64,000 nt of DNA from Chrysaora quinquecirrha (lineage: Eukaryota; Cnidaria; Scyphozoa; Semaeostomeae; Pelagiidae). The notes under the pieces are model-generated. The model searched no databases. It was not told where the DNA came from and saw only the letters and a list, made by a program, of their open reading frames with translations. The stretch lies in NCBI GenBank assembly GCA_014526335.1, contig JACTAT010000049.1, forward strand, positions 744,001-808,000, written 5' to 3'. Of this stretch, positions 1 to 10,110 are shown in pieces (position 1 is the stretch's first letter; every line of letters begins with the position of its first letter). The translations under genes were made by a program, and so were the position numbers.

Positions 1-140
1 TGATTAATGTCTGGTTTCAGTGTGTAGGGATCAGCTTTTTCAAAACCTTCAAATTTACCATATGATGCTTTGGTTTTGATATGTTGGGATGACCAAGCGC
101 CAAGATAGCCAGAAGGAATCAAATCGAGACTTGTATGCAT
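1..140 (-). CDS. Partial ORF, candidate virion protein (5' end only)
   Basis: An open minus-strand frame starts at an ATG (138-140) and runs off the window start, giving about 46 residues without a stop. It begins MHTSLDLIPSGYLGAW and continues with the phrase SQHIKTKASYGKFEGF. I cannot name the family. It lies downstream, in the same orientation, of a basic glycine-rich protein (2406-2546) and a packaging-ATPase remnant (2830-3640), which suggests one viral gene string later split by the Foldback element at 335-2063. Its composition looks like real coding sequence, unlike most nearby frames. Calling it a virion gene is inference from neighbours only. Confidence 0.4.
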   Translation of the reverse strand, partial: MHTSLDLIPSGYLGAWSSQHIKTKASYGKFEGFEKADPYTLKPDIN

Positions 141-325
141 CTTTCTTTGAATACACAATAATATATTTGAATAGGTGTACTTATTAAAACATATTGACAA
201 CACTGAGATATCAAAAACAAATATAGTATTCAATAAATAGCCACTTTGTAATTTGAGCAAGATAAATGTTTTTAATAGAATTTCTTCTGAATTATTTATG
301 GTTGTTCACACAAAGTCTGACGATT

Positions 326-334
326 GTTTTATTA
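326..334. repeat. Left target-site duplication of the Foldback element
   Basis: GTTTTATTA directly precedes the left end of the 335-2063 element and recurs exactly at 2064-2072 after its right end. A 9-bp duplication is typical of Mutator-like and Foldback insertions. Confidence 0.85.
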
Positions 335-380
335 GGCTATCTTTAAAATGCGGATTCCGGAATCCGGAATCCGGAAACGA

Positions 381-545
381 AAATGCGGACATGAAAACGC
401 AGAATCTTTAAAATGCGAAAATGAAAAGGCGGAATCTTTAAAATGCGGAAATGAAAACGCGGAATCTTTAAAATGCGGAAATGAAAACGCGGAATCTTTA
501 AAATGCGGAATCGAAAACGCGGAATCTTTAAAATGCGGAATATAA
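381..545. repeat. Left tandem array of about 30-bp units
   Basis: About five units of roughly 30 bp built from AATCTTTAAAATGCGGAA followed by ATGAAAACGCGG, with small changes such as AAGGCGG and ATCGAAAACG. The small plus-strand frame across it is a by-product of the repeat. Confidence 0.9.
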
Positions 546-1261
546 TATGATATAATAATCTAATATAATAATTTCCTTTACTTCTGAAATATTTACTTTA
601 CGTTGGAATTGTAAGTTGAAACTAGATATTAGCCTGTCAGACCTACACTCGAGAATTCAAAGCATTGAGACAAATGCAACGATTTCGTGGTTTCCGCTGT
701 ATGCACAGATTTTGATGAATCTTATTTACAAAAATTAGGGAGGAGAAAGTGCAAATTACCTTATCAATCTCTTTTTATTTAAATAATATACACGTATTTT
801 TTCATAAGAACCTCTTTGAAAGAAATCCAGACTCTCTGATGGCGTAAAATTTTAGAAACTCCAGTACTGAAATTTTTGAGTGAAAAATTTTCACCACAGA
901 CAGCGAAAACTTTTCTTTTATTTCCCATGTTTCGTCGTGCAATAAGGCATCTCTGTGACAAGCAGACAAACTGGAAACCCAAATAAATTCAAATACGATC
1001 GGTAAATGGGTTTGGAACATCATTCGGATAGAATAACTATGTTGCCAATATGGATATTCAAGAAACTCTTAAGAAACTTACAGTATTCAAAATCTGAAAA
1101 TTTGAAGAAACTTTCAGTACTGGATCAATTTTTAGTTTCTTAAAAAAATTACGTGTATTCTATAAAAGGAATGACGGCATTTAATTGAAATGAAGGCAAT
1201 GGAATGAAGGCATGGCGAACAAAAGTTTCAGCTGAAATGGCTTCCTGGCACAACAGTCTCG

Positions 1262-1564
1262 CGATGCTATGGGTGTGGAAATGTTATCCTAAACCCACCA
1301 ATGACTTTGCCAGATGATTTTTTTATTGTATACAAAGACTTTAGATCATACAGAGAGCGACAAACAGGTCAACTACAATTTACCAACGACCGCCAGAATT
1401 TTCACCTCAGACAGGCCTGCGTTACCCAAAGGTACCCATTCTTTCACTCCAGTTTGCGGAGTGTGCCAGAAATGTTTCACAAGTTCTTGAAGCCTGAGCA
1501 TTTGGCCCGTCTCTATGCGGAATTTGGATGGGTAATGCCAACCATTCGAAGACCCAGCAATTAA
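1262..1564 (+). pseudogene. Captured or remnant coding fragment with a CxxC zinc-binding motif
   Basis: Open frame of about 100 codons inside the Foldback element. It opens RCYGCGNVILNPP, a CxxC pair, and later reads NFHLRQACV, supplying a plausible His and Cys for a zinc site. It ends at a TAA after LYAEFGWVMPTIRRPSN. The ATG at 1301 falls after the CxxC, so this is a C-terminal piece of a longer gene rather than a complete one. It is the only coding-like sequence in the element and could be the last exon of a lost transposase or a captured host exon; I cannot decide between these. Confidence 0.4.
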
Positions 1565-1792
1565 ATGAAAACATTAGAACATTAGATGAAAATTAGAAAA
1601 TGCTTCCCTCTTTTATTAGCTGTTGTTATGTTATGTTGTTCTTTGTTGTTGTTTTGTTATTTATTTACCAGTGATCTCTGACATTGAGTAAGACCTTGAG
1701 TAAGAACATTAGCATGCTTAATTGATAGATTTCAGATGATAGTGACTAAAAATTATTTTCTTGTTGCTCATTCCGGGTTTTCGAATCCGGGT

Positions 1793-2060
1793 TTTTGATT
1801 CCGGTTTTCATTTCCGGGTTTTGATTCCGCATTTTAAAGATTCCGCGTTTTCAATTCCGCATTTTAAAGATTCCGCGTTTTGATTCCCCATTTTAAAGAT
1901 TCCGCGTTTTCATTTCCGCATTTTAAAGATTCCGCCTTTTCATTTCCGCATTTTAAAGATTCCGCGTTTTCATTTCCGCATTTTAAAGATTCCGCGTTTT
2001 AGTTCCGCATTTTAAAGATTCCGTTTTCATTTCCGGATTCGAATCCGCATTTTAAAGATA
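1793..2060. repeat. Right tandem array, inverted relative to the left one
   Basis: Eight or so units of TTCCGCATTTTAAAGATTCC plus GCGTTTTCA, the reverse complement of the left array. It is longer than the left arm, so array length varies between arms, as expected for Foldback elements. Confidence 0.9.
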
Positions 2061-2063
2061 GCC

Positions 2064-2072
2064 GTTTTATTA
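2064..2072. repeat. Right target-site duplication of the Foldback element
   Basis: GTTTTATTA, an exact match to 326-334. Confidence 0.85.
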
Positions 2073-2146
2073 TTTCTTTGATAAGAATTTGGTTTTAACA
2101 CAACTCCTTCATTCTGTACACATGATTTTTGCAATTGCTGTGGTGG

Positions 2147-2193
2147 GGGTGATGATGATGATGATGATGATAATGATGATGATAATAATGATG
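2147..2193. repeat. (GAT)n microsatellite
   Basis: Run of GATGATGAT units with a few AAT interruptions. The minus-strand serine-rich frame across it is not a gene. Confidence 0.9.
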
Positions 2194-2405
2194 ACTCATT
2201 TTTCAACAATAGATTGCTTTAGCTGATGCTGCAGCATCTTTGATGTTGTTGTTGTTGTTTATCAGTTTATCCCAACATATCAAAACCAAGTGGTGAAGCT
2301 TTTGTAAGCATTTTACTTTATATAAATATCTTGCAACGGGCGTCTTCCTCCAAAGATTGGTGGAATGATTGCAAATATATGACCTTTTCTGCCGCTTTGT
2401 CATCG

Positions 2406-2546
2406 TCAATGTCCTCTACCTTGCATTGGAGGTTGTCTACCTGGTGCTTTGAACCTCCGACCTCGACCTCCAAATAACCTTCCAAGAAAACCTGAGCCAA
2501 ATGCACCAATTGCAAGAGGAAGGAGCTGTTTCTTTCTATTGTCAAT
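2406..2546 (-). pseudogene. Small basic Gly/Arg-rich protein, candidate viral core or minor virion protein
   Basis: One minus-strand frame encodes about 45 residues: a basic start (RKKQLLPLAIGAFGSGF), a hydrophobic glycine-rich stretch (GFLGRLFGG), then an arginine-rich tail (RGRRFKAPGRQPP) ending at a TGA (2406-2408). Beyond the stop the same frame continues coding-like for about 25 residues, including IFGGRRPL, so the stop may be a lesion. A short hydrophobic/glycine segment followed by basic clusters is typical of small core proteins in adenovirus-like and adintovirus-like elements. It lies just downstream of the ATPase remnant in the same orientation. The call rests on composition and context, not on a recognised domain. 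Confidence 0.4.
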
Positions 2547-2829
2547 TAATATATATCATATAAAAAGCAAAAGCAATAAAAACTGTTTGAAAATATCATT
2601 TAACGGTCATGCTTGAATTTATTTTTTTCCCTTATATCCGGTAATGTTTTTGATTGTTTTTTTCATATTTGTATAATACTTTCAATATATTCCCGTTATT
2701 TTTGTTCCGATATGCGACTGATCTTTAATAAAGAATAAATATTTTGTTTATTTTTCATATTGAAATTATTTCAGTCAGGCGAGATGGGATAGCATTTTTT
2801 ACTTCATTGAAATTTCAGCCAATTAAATA

Positions 2830-3640
2830 ACAGATAATTTTCATGTTTGATCTTGATTAGGTTTTGGATTGACTAGAATAAACGAAGAGGAACCTGGTTC
2901 ACTCTGGATAAAATAATCTTGAATTTTTGTAAATAGTTCTGAACCCTTTCCTTTTTGAGGAAACATGTTCATTAACATATTACGTATGCTTAGAAATGAA
3001 TTTGGATTGTCAAATATGATTTTGTAGTGACTATTCTTTGAAATAGTTGAAGCATACTTTTGTTTTGGAAAAATATCCTTTCCTAATATAGAATATGTAA
3101 AGACGCTTGTGATGACTGTCTCTTGTGAAAAAATGACACAAGTCTTTATTTTCTGTCAATTCATCCATTAGATTACCCAGTACAACAATTGCATCTTGCA
3201 TATTTGATAGTATTTCTTTTCTTGCTTGACTTTTGAAATTCCCCTCTATGAATCGAAGAGAATTCTTGTCTTTTTTCATCCTTTCGTTTCTCCCTGAAGT
3301 CATCAAAATCGGTTTTACTTCGTTCGTCTGTCGTTCAGATTGTAAACCATAGAACCAGTATATGTTCTTTGTATTATTTCCCTCTGGATTACCTCTTATG
3401 TTCCTCCATTGGCGTAATATTGTTGAATACTTTGATTTTATGCTTGTTCATTTGAAAATCTTTCAATAAAAGATTGCATGATACAGTACCGTAATAGTCT
3501 TCCAGCCCCTTTTGATAGTTGTGTAGAAATTTTGATTTTCCAATGTAATAAAGCTATCAGACTTTTTCTTTTCTATCTAATATTGCACCACCACCAAGCT
3601 CATTGTCATCATCGTCAAAAAAGATTTGTTTAGACTTTGT
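2830..3640 (-). pseudogene. Genome-packaging ATPase remnant (FtsK/A32-like), broken
   Basis: Coding sequence is spread over at least two minus-strand frames. The clearest part (3031-3306) reads AIVVLGNLMDELTENKDLCHFF then TRDSHHKR: a hydrophobic strand ending in acidic residues (Walker-B-like), followed by the SHH motif seen in packaging ATPases of adintovirus/Polinton-type elements. Downstream (about 3060 to 2830) another frame carries SHYKIIFDNPNSFLSIRNML, fitting the C-terminal half of such ATPases. Upstream (3310-3600) further coding-like text occurs with stops and frame changes. I see no Walker A (GxxGxGKT) loop, so the N-terminal nucleotide-binding part is lost or diverged. The role of such enzymes is to pump viral DNA into capsids; this copy cannot be functional. 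Confidence 0.6.
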
Positions 3641-3846
3641 TCACGCTGCCGCGTCTGCCGTTGTTGTTGTTGTTGCTGTTGTAATCAATTCAGTGTGTTC
3701 TCTTGACTTTAGTGAGAACACTATGAACAAGAAGAAGAAAAATGCGTCTTTATTGTTGTTGTCAAAGTGATCTACTATTTTCTGTGTACTAGTACTATCA
3801 TGTTTGGTTACAGTCAATGAGCAATTGATAATTTACTGATTTTATG

Positions 3847-4600
3847 TTACTTTTGAGAGCTTTTCCTTAATGCTTTTATCCATATCAGATTCCAAATCAA
3901 ATTTGGATTTTTTTTTGTTGTTGTTGTAGTCTTGTCCAATAATGTATTATTTTTTTCACTACGGTTTTCATTGCAATCGCGATTGTTATTAGCAATAATA
4001 GCATTATCTTCGTCATCATCAGCATCATCATCATAATAATCATCTTCATCATCATCATCATCAGCATCATCATCATAATCATCATCTTCATCATTGTCAC
4101 CATTGTTATAATTGTCATCATCATCATTTTTATCATCATCTTGAGGATGAGGACGCTTTCTGTTGTGTTTGCTACTTGTATTTTCACAAGCCATACTAGT
4201 CTCAGAAGCCAAATAATTCCCCATAAAGTTTACGAGTTCATATTGTATGTTATGTCTGAATTCTTGCAATTCCATTTTGTACCTGTAATTACGATCCATT
4301 TCAGTAAGAAAGCAATTCGAATCTTGCAGTGAAATTATTGCATCATTTGCTTGCTGTTGCTGAAGATGTTGCAGAGATGACTTTTTGCTAGCAATGTTAG
4401 ACTTCTTTCTTATCACAGCTGTCTTTTGAGCACCACCAGAATGATGGGTTTGACAATATTTGTAATAAATTGGTATTCTTTTTTTACCAGGATGATTAAG
4501 AAATTCTCTTTTAATTACATCATTTGCATAGTCTATTATTTTTCAGAATCTTTTGGAATTTTTCCAATCATTTTAATTAATGGCAAAATCTAAAAATAGA
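3847..4600 (-). CDS. Hypothetical protein exon with Gln and Asp runs
   Basis: A 189-codon frame (3847-4416) that stays open upstream to about 4550, with coding-like text ending at a plausible 3' splice site (CTATTTTTAG, minus sense) near 4590. The protein has a short poly-Gln run, a helical region (about 45 residues, EMDRNYRYKMELQEFRHNIQ), then about 60 residues of Asp with Glu and Asn, and a Thr/Lys tail. The Asp run is a (GAT)n expansion. No known domain. The stretch before the Gln run (KREFLNHPGKKRIPIYYKYC) looks conserved rather than low-complexity. It probably belongs with the exon-like pieces at 4.65-6.16 kb. Confidence 0.4.
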
Positions 4601-4650
4601 AATAAAATCCCAATTTACACATATGAAATACTGTTTAGTACTTTACTTAC

Positions 4651-6160
4651 AATATGATTTGAATCACTCATTAATTTTCTCCTTCTTCTATGGTTTCTTT
4701 CATTATTACTATAACTATTCAATGACGAATTGGGCATTTTGCAAAGGTTTAATGAACTATCCTAATCCTTTTTTATGTTCTTTTGCTGACAAAAATATTT
4801 TGTCAGTTGCTGTTTTATTGATAATTGTATTTTGTTCATTTTCAAATGGCTTTGAAGAAAATAAATTACTGTCAATTAAATTCAATATCTTATCAATATC
4901 GAAATCAATATCCACAGTATCCAATTAAGCATTTGGAAAATTGCAATTGTGGTAGACTTTCAATCTCTTCTTGCTGTTGCAAAATTGTTTCTGTATTTAA
5001 ATTGTCGTTGTTGTTGTTGTTGTTATTGTTGTACAAAAATCTTGCTGCAGTTCCCGCAATTATATTTGTTGTTGTTGTTGATGCTGTTGTTGTTGCTGAT
5101 GATCCAGAGACAATATTGTCTCGTAGTTTTCTCGCTTTCTTCCTCGTTTTGATTTTCTGTCCTTGGAAGAAAGATTATTATTCTGAATGTACTTTTCTTT
5201 TGCCCATTTCAAATCTGCTTTCATCTGGTAACTTTTCAAAGGTTCTGTTATGTACTTATTGTATAAATGCTTGAACACAGATACACATTTCGCATTCATA
5301 TGTGGTCCAAATACTAATTGCATTCTTTTTTTAGTCTATTTAAACAAGTACCCTTTTGGATTTCCTCATTTTTAAATGCATAATAATCAATCAGAATTGA
5401 ACCTGTCAGTATGTTCATGTTGAAGTTTTCAAAAGATTTCATAAATTCAATAACATCAACCGAGTGCATAGAATTAAACAAAGGAGAAAACAAATGCACA
5501 TCTTCCGATATGTACTTTTTCACAAATACATATTTCTTTGAGACATTGCACAGTTGTGAAAACAGCTCTTCATCAGTTATAATGACATTAGATGATACAA
5601 CATCATTGTATTGTTGCTGAATTGAATTGAAATGTTGTTGTTGTTGTTGTTGTGTTAATATTTATTTGTTTGTTGTAGTTGTTGTTACCGTCCCTGTGAT
5701 ATTATTTGCTACATGTTCGTGGTGCTGCTGCAAGTGCATGCAAGAAGTGGTTCTGTAACGATGATACAAAAGAGACAGTCATACTTCTAAAATAATCCAT
5801 GTCAAATCTAGAGAACATTCTGATAATAACATTTGACAGGATGCCATCGATTCATGCTCTAATTAAGCACAGCAAATTATTTTGCACTTCTTCAAATTTG
5901 TCATGTTCACTTTGTTGTTGTTGTTGCTGTTGTGATATTGCATCTTTGTCACTGCAGCAAAGTAGCAGTGTTGTTTGTACAGAATTGCTACTTTTCATAA
6001 AGAAATCATATAGAGATTCAAGTCTCCTTTTCATAAATTGTTGGAAAAATGAACTTTATCAACTTTGTATCCTGTTGATCATAGGTTCTACCTTTCAATT
6101 TTTCTGTTGTTTTTCTATTTGCTGTAAACATTTTTTTATTACAGCATGCAAATGCAGCAA
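4651..6160 (-). pseudogene. Upstream exons or remnants of a Gln-rich hypothetical gene
   Basis: Minus-strand pieces in changing frames: 5852-6034 (begins MKRRLESLYDFFMKSSNSVQ, contains seven Gln), 5314-5523 (MKKYISEDVHLFSPLFNSMH), 5060-5323 (MQLVFGPHMNAKCVSVFKHL then a Lys/Arg-rich part and Gln-His runs), and 4651-4930 (acidic segment LDTVDIDFDIDKILNLID). A donor-like GTAAGTAAAG follows the ATT at 4652 and pairs with the acceptor near 4590. The pieces read as one gene interrupted by frameshifts and by CAA/GTT-type microsatellite growth at 5060-5100, 5636-5655 and 5915-5935. Function unknown. The plus-strand Leu/Cys-rich frames here are mirror images of the Gln runs. Confidence 0.35.
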
Positions 6161-6249
6161 TCTATAAACAGGGAGAAAGAAAGAACAAGAAAATTAACAT
6201 TCAATATCTTGCTTTATCAATATAATACTTACCTTCAACTGTTAATGGC

Positions 6250-7120
6250 ATATTTCAAATCACAACACAATCTTATATACTAATTTTGTAGTAGTCATGG
6301 CAAAATTTTTGTCCGAGTATCAACTTTACGCCGTTTTAGTTATGCTTCTGAAATCTGCATCCTCTTCTGCAACCCGTTCTAAGTTAAGCCATCACTTGCC
6401 AAATCTTTACTAACTGCTACCATTCCTGGGATAAACGGGGAAAACCCTCCTCTTTTGTCACAAGGCACTGTCTTGCCCAATCAGAATCTGTTGTCTACAC
6501 CCCAGACATATAATACTGGCTTACTGTATGTTAAAATCTTCTTACTTCATCAGGATGAGTACAAGTAACGAAGCTGACTGATTATATCTACTAAATTTCA
6601 TGTATACCTGCATTATTTACTGGGAAATAACAACTTTTCTATATCTAAAACTATTTAAGGTTGATGTTTACAGGAAAATGCAGTCAACCCGCTTGAATTG
6701 CATTGTGTTAATGCATTTACCTCGATTGAAACAAGACAAGATGCCTGATTTCAAAAGCTTATTGAAAAGTGTGTTTCATTCAAAACGAAATAAAGAGATC
6801 TTTAAAAAGTTTTTTCAACAGTGCATTTCGAAGCCCATATAACCCTTTTTGAAGCAAACAAAAACCTTTTGAGAGGTTGTTGAAGAGTGCATTTGAAAGC
6901 CCATTTAATAACCATTTTCCAATGTAATCACGAAATCGCAACTGGTTTGATACCATTTTCTCATTTCAAAAGCTTAAATTCTAGTAATTCTGAAAATACA
7001 GCTAATTGAGAACTGCAAAGAATGGGAGCAAAAGCAAGTGAAGCAAAGCAAAAGCAACAGTGAAGCAAAGCAAAGTCAGTATAGTTACAAATTGCATTTA
7101 GAAAAATAAAGTAATGGTTA
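6250..7120. other. No gene recognised
   Basis: AT-rich sequence with stops in all frames and no repeat shared with the rest of the window that I could find. A short purine-rich direct repeat built on AAGCAAAGC occurs near 7030-7075. Confidence 0.5.
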
Positions 7121-7126
7121 CATATA

Positions 7127-7558
7127 CTACGAATTAGCGTTTTGTAAGATCAGGAGAATTTGCATTAGTCTCTGCAAAGGACTGGCTGTTATGATAATGC
7201 CAATATGCTCTGCACCATCTTTGCTTTCATTCGCGTACGGTTTGGCTCTTTTTTGTCGTCTTCGTGGCTTCTTACAACAAATTCTCCACTCATCAGATTT
7301 GATTATGTAGATGTCCCCAGATTCTCTGCAAACGAAAATGTACAACTTTTCATGTGGTTGCAGAAATATGAACACAGTAAATGCGGAATGGAAGATTACA
7401 TTCCAAGGAGCAGAGTTACTTGTGTCGATAAAGGGAATCAATAACAGACAGATAAAGAATCCTACCCTACCATATTTGTTCTGCAGTAAGAACTTCAAGA
7501 TTTTCATTGCTAAAATTGAATCGCACGTCCTTCCAAATCTGAAACTCTCTTGCAACAT
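7127..7558 (-). CDS. Hypothetical 143-aa ORF, weak
   Basis: Longest open frame between 6.2 and 8.7 kb. It has a hydrophobic stretch (GFFICLLLIPFIDTSNSA) and a basic patch (CCKKPRRRQKRAKP). No domain recognised and no second copy in the window. The opposite strand also carries open frames of similar length, so coding potential is uncertain. Confidence 0.2.
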   Translation of the reverse strand: MLQESFRFGRTCDSILAMKILKFLLQNKYGRVGFFICLLLIPFIDTSNSAPWNVIFHSAFTVFIFLQPHEKLYIFVCRESGDIYIIKSDEWRICCKKPRRRQKRAKPYANESKDGAEHIGIIITASPLQRLMQILLILQNANS

Positions 7559-7599
7559 TCTTTTTGAATTTCATCATTGATTTGAATGAAATTTTCTGT

Positions 7600-8318
7600 G
7601 ATTAAAAAATAAGATATTCTGAGTATTCATAATTATACAGTTATTTTTATGATCATAATGTAATGATAAAGATTGGTTATATTGCATAATTCGTACAAAA
7701 AACCTAGGGTACCTTTGTGTTATCATCATTGTGAACGGTTTTCAGAGTTTCTGCCATCACTTCCTTATACTCTTTGTACGGTTTAAAAATGTTCACTGTT
7801 AAGTCAAGCTCTACGATATGGAACAGGCTAACTGTTCCAATTTACAACATTCTCAATCTTATAGAAAAACGAGTGAAGATGAGTAAGCCCCCTGTAACAA
7901 TTTCTATTAGCAGGAGAAGTGGAAAAAGATTTGGGAATTACGTACCATTCCCATGATTTTACAATAAGAAGTTCACAACCCATAATTGCCCTCCCCCCAC
8001 TCTCGGATATTGCTATTACATTTTTTCCCGGATATCCACCTTGAAACCTTTCTCTTCTGAAGGAACGCCTGTTTTACAAACTTCAATGGCCTGAATTCAT
8101 ACACACGTTCAGAAGACAAGAGTTACATTTCCCTGATATGGACTTTACAAGCCTTTCCTTCTCCCACTTAACCTATTATTACCTTCAATGGTCATAAAAC
8201 ATAGCTCAACAAATAAAGAGTAATCATTGTTACTTCGCCCATTCATTTCAATTCGGGAAAAACAACCAAAACGTCTCCTTCTCCAAACTTCTTTACCATA
8301 ATAAACTTTTTCATTATT
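7600..8318. other. No gene recognised
   Basis: AT-rich sequence with a few short frames and nothing I can assign. Confidence 0.5.
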
Positions 8319-8358
8319 TTACTTCACCTATTAATTATCCATTTAATAGGTGAAGTAA
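8319..8358. repeat. Perfect hairpin, 16-bp arms, 8-nt loop
   Basis: Arms TTACTTCACCTATTAA and its exact reverse complement TTAATAGGTGAAGTAA enclose TTATCCAT. It lies about 335 bp beyond the 3' end of the HUH-replicase module (8693-10110). Rolling-circle elements often carry a terminal or origin hairpin, so it is a candidate end or origin; it could also be an unrelated palindrome. Confidence 0.75.
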
Positions 8359-8692
8359 TTTAAACAATATCATGCATACGAGCAAATAAAAAGACGCACT
8401 GGCGCTTTGCCTTCTTACTTTTCACTCACAATCCCTAAATTTCCCCTCTCCGACCCTATTTTTTTACCGCAATTCATAAATCCCAACTCCCTCTCCACCT
8501 ATCTTCTTTATTACGGTTGCTTACATATCTCATATTTGAATACATATTTTCTTTCCCATTAAAATAAGGAACAGAAAGTGAGCAATGAAATACATTTTGT
8601 ATCGTATAAGTCTCATGCAAACAACAATTAATAAAATTAAATAACTAATTATTCAAGTATATATAATACTGTTCCCATTTAAATTATAACGT

Positions 8693-9225
8693 TCAGCTTT
8701 CGCTATTTGCTGTCTCTACACCATCTTCAGAGTTAAAAGACTGCTCAAACTCCTCGGCATCTCCACAAAGAAATGACTTCTCAAACTCGTCAGCTTCTAT
8801 CCGTAAATTTTCTATCTCTTCCTCTCTCTGTACGTCTTCCTTCACCCCTTTTCCCTTGCCTTCTGCTTCTTTCTCTTCTTGCCCCAGCTTTCGATCTTCC
8901 TCCTGTTGAGCTTTCTTCTTTCTCTCCTTTTCTATGGCATTCATTGTCTCCAACATCCTTTTCTTCCCAATCTTGATATCATTGGTCCATTTCTCGACGT
9001 TCTTCTTAGTCGCCTCATTGCTCTCTCTGTTCTGTGCTTTCCCACAGCTCTGTTGCCCTTCACAATAAACTGGTACATAGCCCCGTCCATTTCTTCTTCA
9101 AATTCCTCCATGCCACCCTGAATGTGATGAACTGCCTCTTTCATTCTGGCTTTGAAGTCTTTGATACATTTATCCATTTTCAATTGCAGCCTTGAAAATT
9201 CTATTCCCCGTAGCGCTGAAATCAT
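8693..9225 (-). pseudogene. Charged coiled-coil protein with one frame change
   Basis: The first part (9225 to about 9060) reads MDKCIKDFKARMKEAVHHIQ then GGMEEFEEEMDGAMYQF. After a frame change near 9060 the second frame continues through KNVEKWTNDIKIGKKRMLE and a long Glu/Lys heptad-like region (EKERKKKAQQEEDRKLGQEE) to an acidic, Phe-spaced tail (EFEKSFLCGDAEEFEQSF) and a stop at 8693. Composition predicts an extended coiled coil. It directly follows the HUH-replicase remnant in the same direction, so it is probably the second gene of that element. Function unknown. Confidence 0.45.
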
Positions 9226-10110
9226 CTACATTTGTTAACCCTAAAAACCTCCCTTTATATAACATTTTCGCCCACCCCACATCATGTGACCTGCCAATTT
9301 TCTGTGTGCTGTCTCTCACTTCATCATCACCTTTGTCCAGTTCTATGTTGTTTCTCTCCAAGAGCTGCACAGCACATTGCAACCACTCCCTTCACAAATA
9401 CAAGGACTTTGCAATGCTTTTGTGAAAATTTCTATTCTAGATAGCTTCGTTCAAGAATATGCTCTGCATTCTCAGCATCCCAGACAGTGTCTATGAATTC
9501 AACCAGTATCTTTGTTGATCTCTCTATGCAAAAGTGATATAAATCTGTATCGCCAGTCTTTTTAAGCGCAGTAGCTTGCTGTAATAGCTCCATTCGATTA
9601 GCGATGTTTTTCCTGATAATTATATCAGCGAAATTTTCTCGCATGTTTCCTGGCCCTGGCGGCTGAAGCAGCTGGCGTTTTGGTTTTGCTATCTGTTCTG
9701 GGTGACCTTTGCTAAAAGCGACCTCTTCATGCTCTTTCATCACGTACGGACGGATAAGCACAGTAATAGCCACCATGTACAGAGAAATTTACTGCTATGC
9801 CAAAAAAATCTTGCAGATAATTTCGTACCCGGCTTCATCATCCTGTCTTGGCCAGTGGTATGGCCATGTGAAAATGCGGTACTCCATCCTTGTGGCTTTC
9901 AAGACAGCAACACCACTGCTTGAGGGAACAACTGGTTTCCCTATTGAGCAATGTAACAACAGCGTTAGCAAATCCTTCTCTACCAAATGCTTCCGTATCT
10001 GCTCTTCTATATGTGATCAGATAAGCCTGTCTCTTCACATTTTCCTCCTGTACCTCAGGTTCTGAAGACACTACTTTGTTATTCGCTTGTTCCCTTTGTC
10101 TGCTTGCCAT
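9170..10110 (-). pseudogene. HUH endonuclease (rolling-circle replicase) remnant
   Basis: The frame from 10110 begins MASRQREQANNK and contains QAYLITYRRAD and then SHKDGVPHFHMAIPLAKTG. PHFHM is the His-hydrophobic-His (HUH) metal-binding motif of rolling-circle nucleases. After a stop and frame change near 9838, another frame supplies GIAVNFSVHGGYYCAY, fitting the catalytic-tyrosine motif, and then the 9432-9776 frame (HEEVAFSKGHPEQIAKPKR) and the 9170-9382 frame (QCAVQLLERNNIELDKGDDE). Order and spacing (HUH, Tyr, linker) match Rep-type proteins that nick DNA to start rolling-circle replication. No helicase Walker A was found, so the C-terminal helicase expected in many relatives is absent. 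At least three frame changes make it non-functional. Confidence 0.6.

Larger units (their letters stand above)
335..2063. mobile_element. Foldback/Mutator-like element with tandem-repeat termini
   Basis: The element is 1,729 bp long. Its outer ends are inverted copies of GGCTATCTTTAAAATGCGGA, and the inverted arms (335-545 and about 1793-2063) are tandem arrays of a 30-bp unit alternating the words TTTAAAATGCGGAA and GAAAACGCGGAATC in opposite orientation. A perfect 9-bp target duplication (GTTTTATTA) flanks it. Long inverted arms made of short tandem repeats plus a 9-bp duplication define Foldback elements, generally placed with the MULE (MuDR) superfamily. The interior (545-1790) carries one short coding remnant (1262-1564) and no complete transposase, so the copy is non-autonomous. 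It sits between two virus-like gene remnants. Confidence 0.82.

Noticed and set aside
381..545. Regular 30-bp repeats that look like a CRISPR array
   Set aside because: No unique spacers; units are contiguous and their inverted partner lies at 1793-2060. These are Foldback arms in eukaryotic DNA.
4825..5274. Plus-strand Leu/Val/Cys-rich ORFs across 4.6-6.2 kb
   Set aside because: They are the reverse reading of Gln codons and microsatellites; minus-strand text looks more protein-like.
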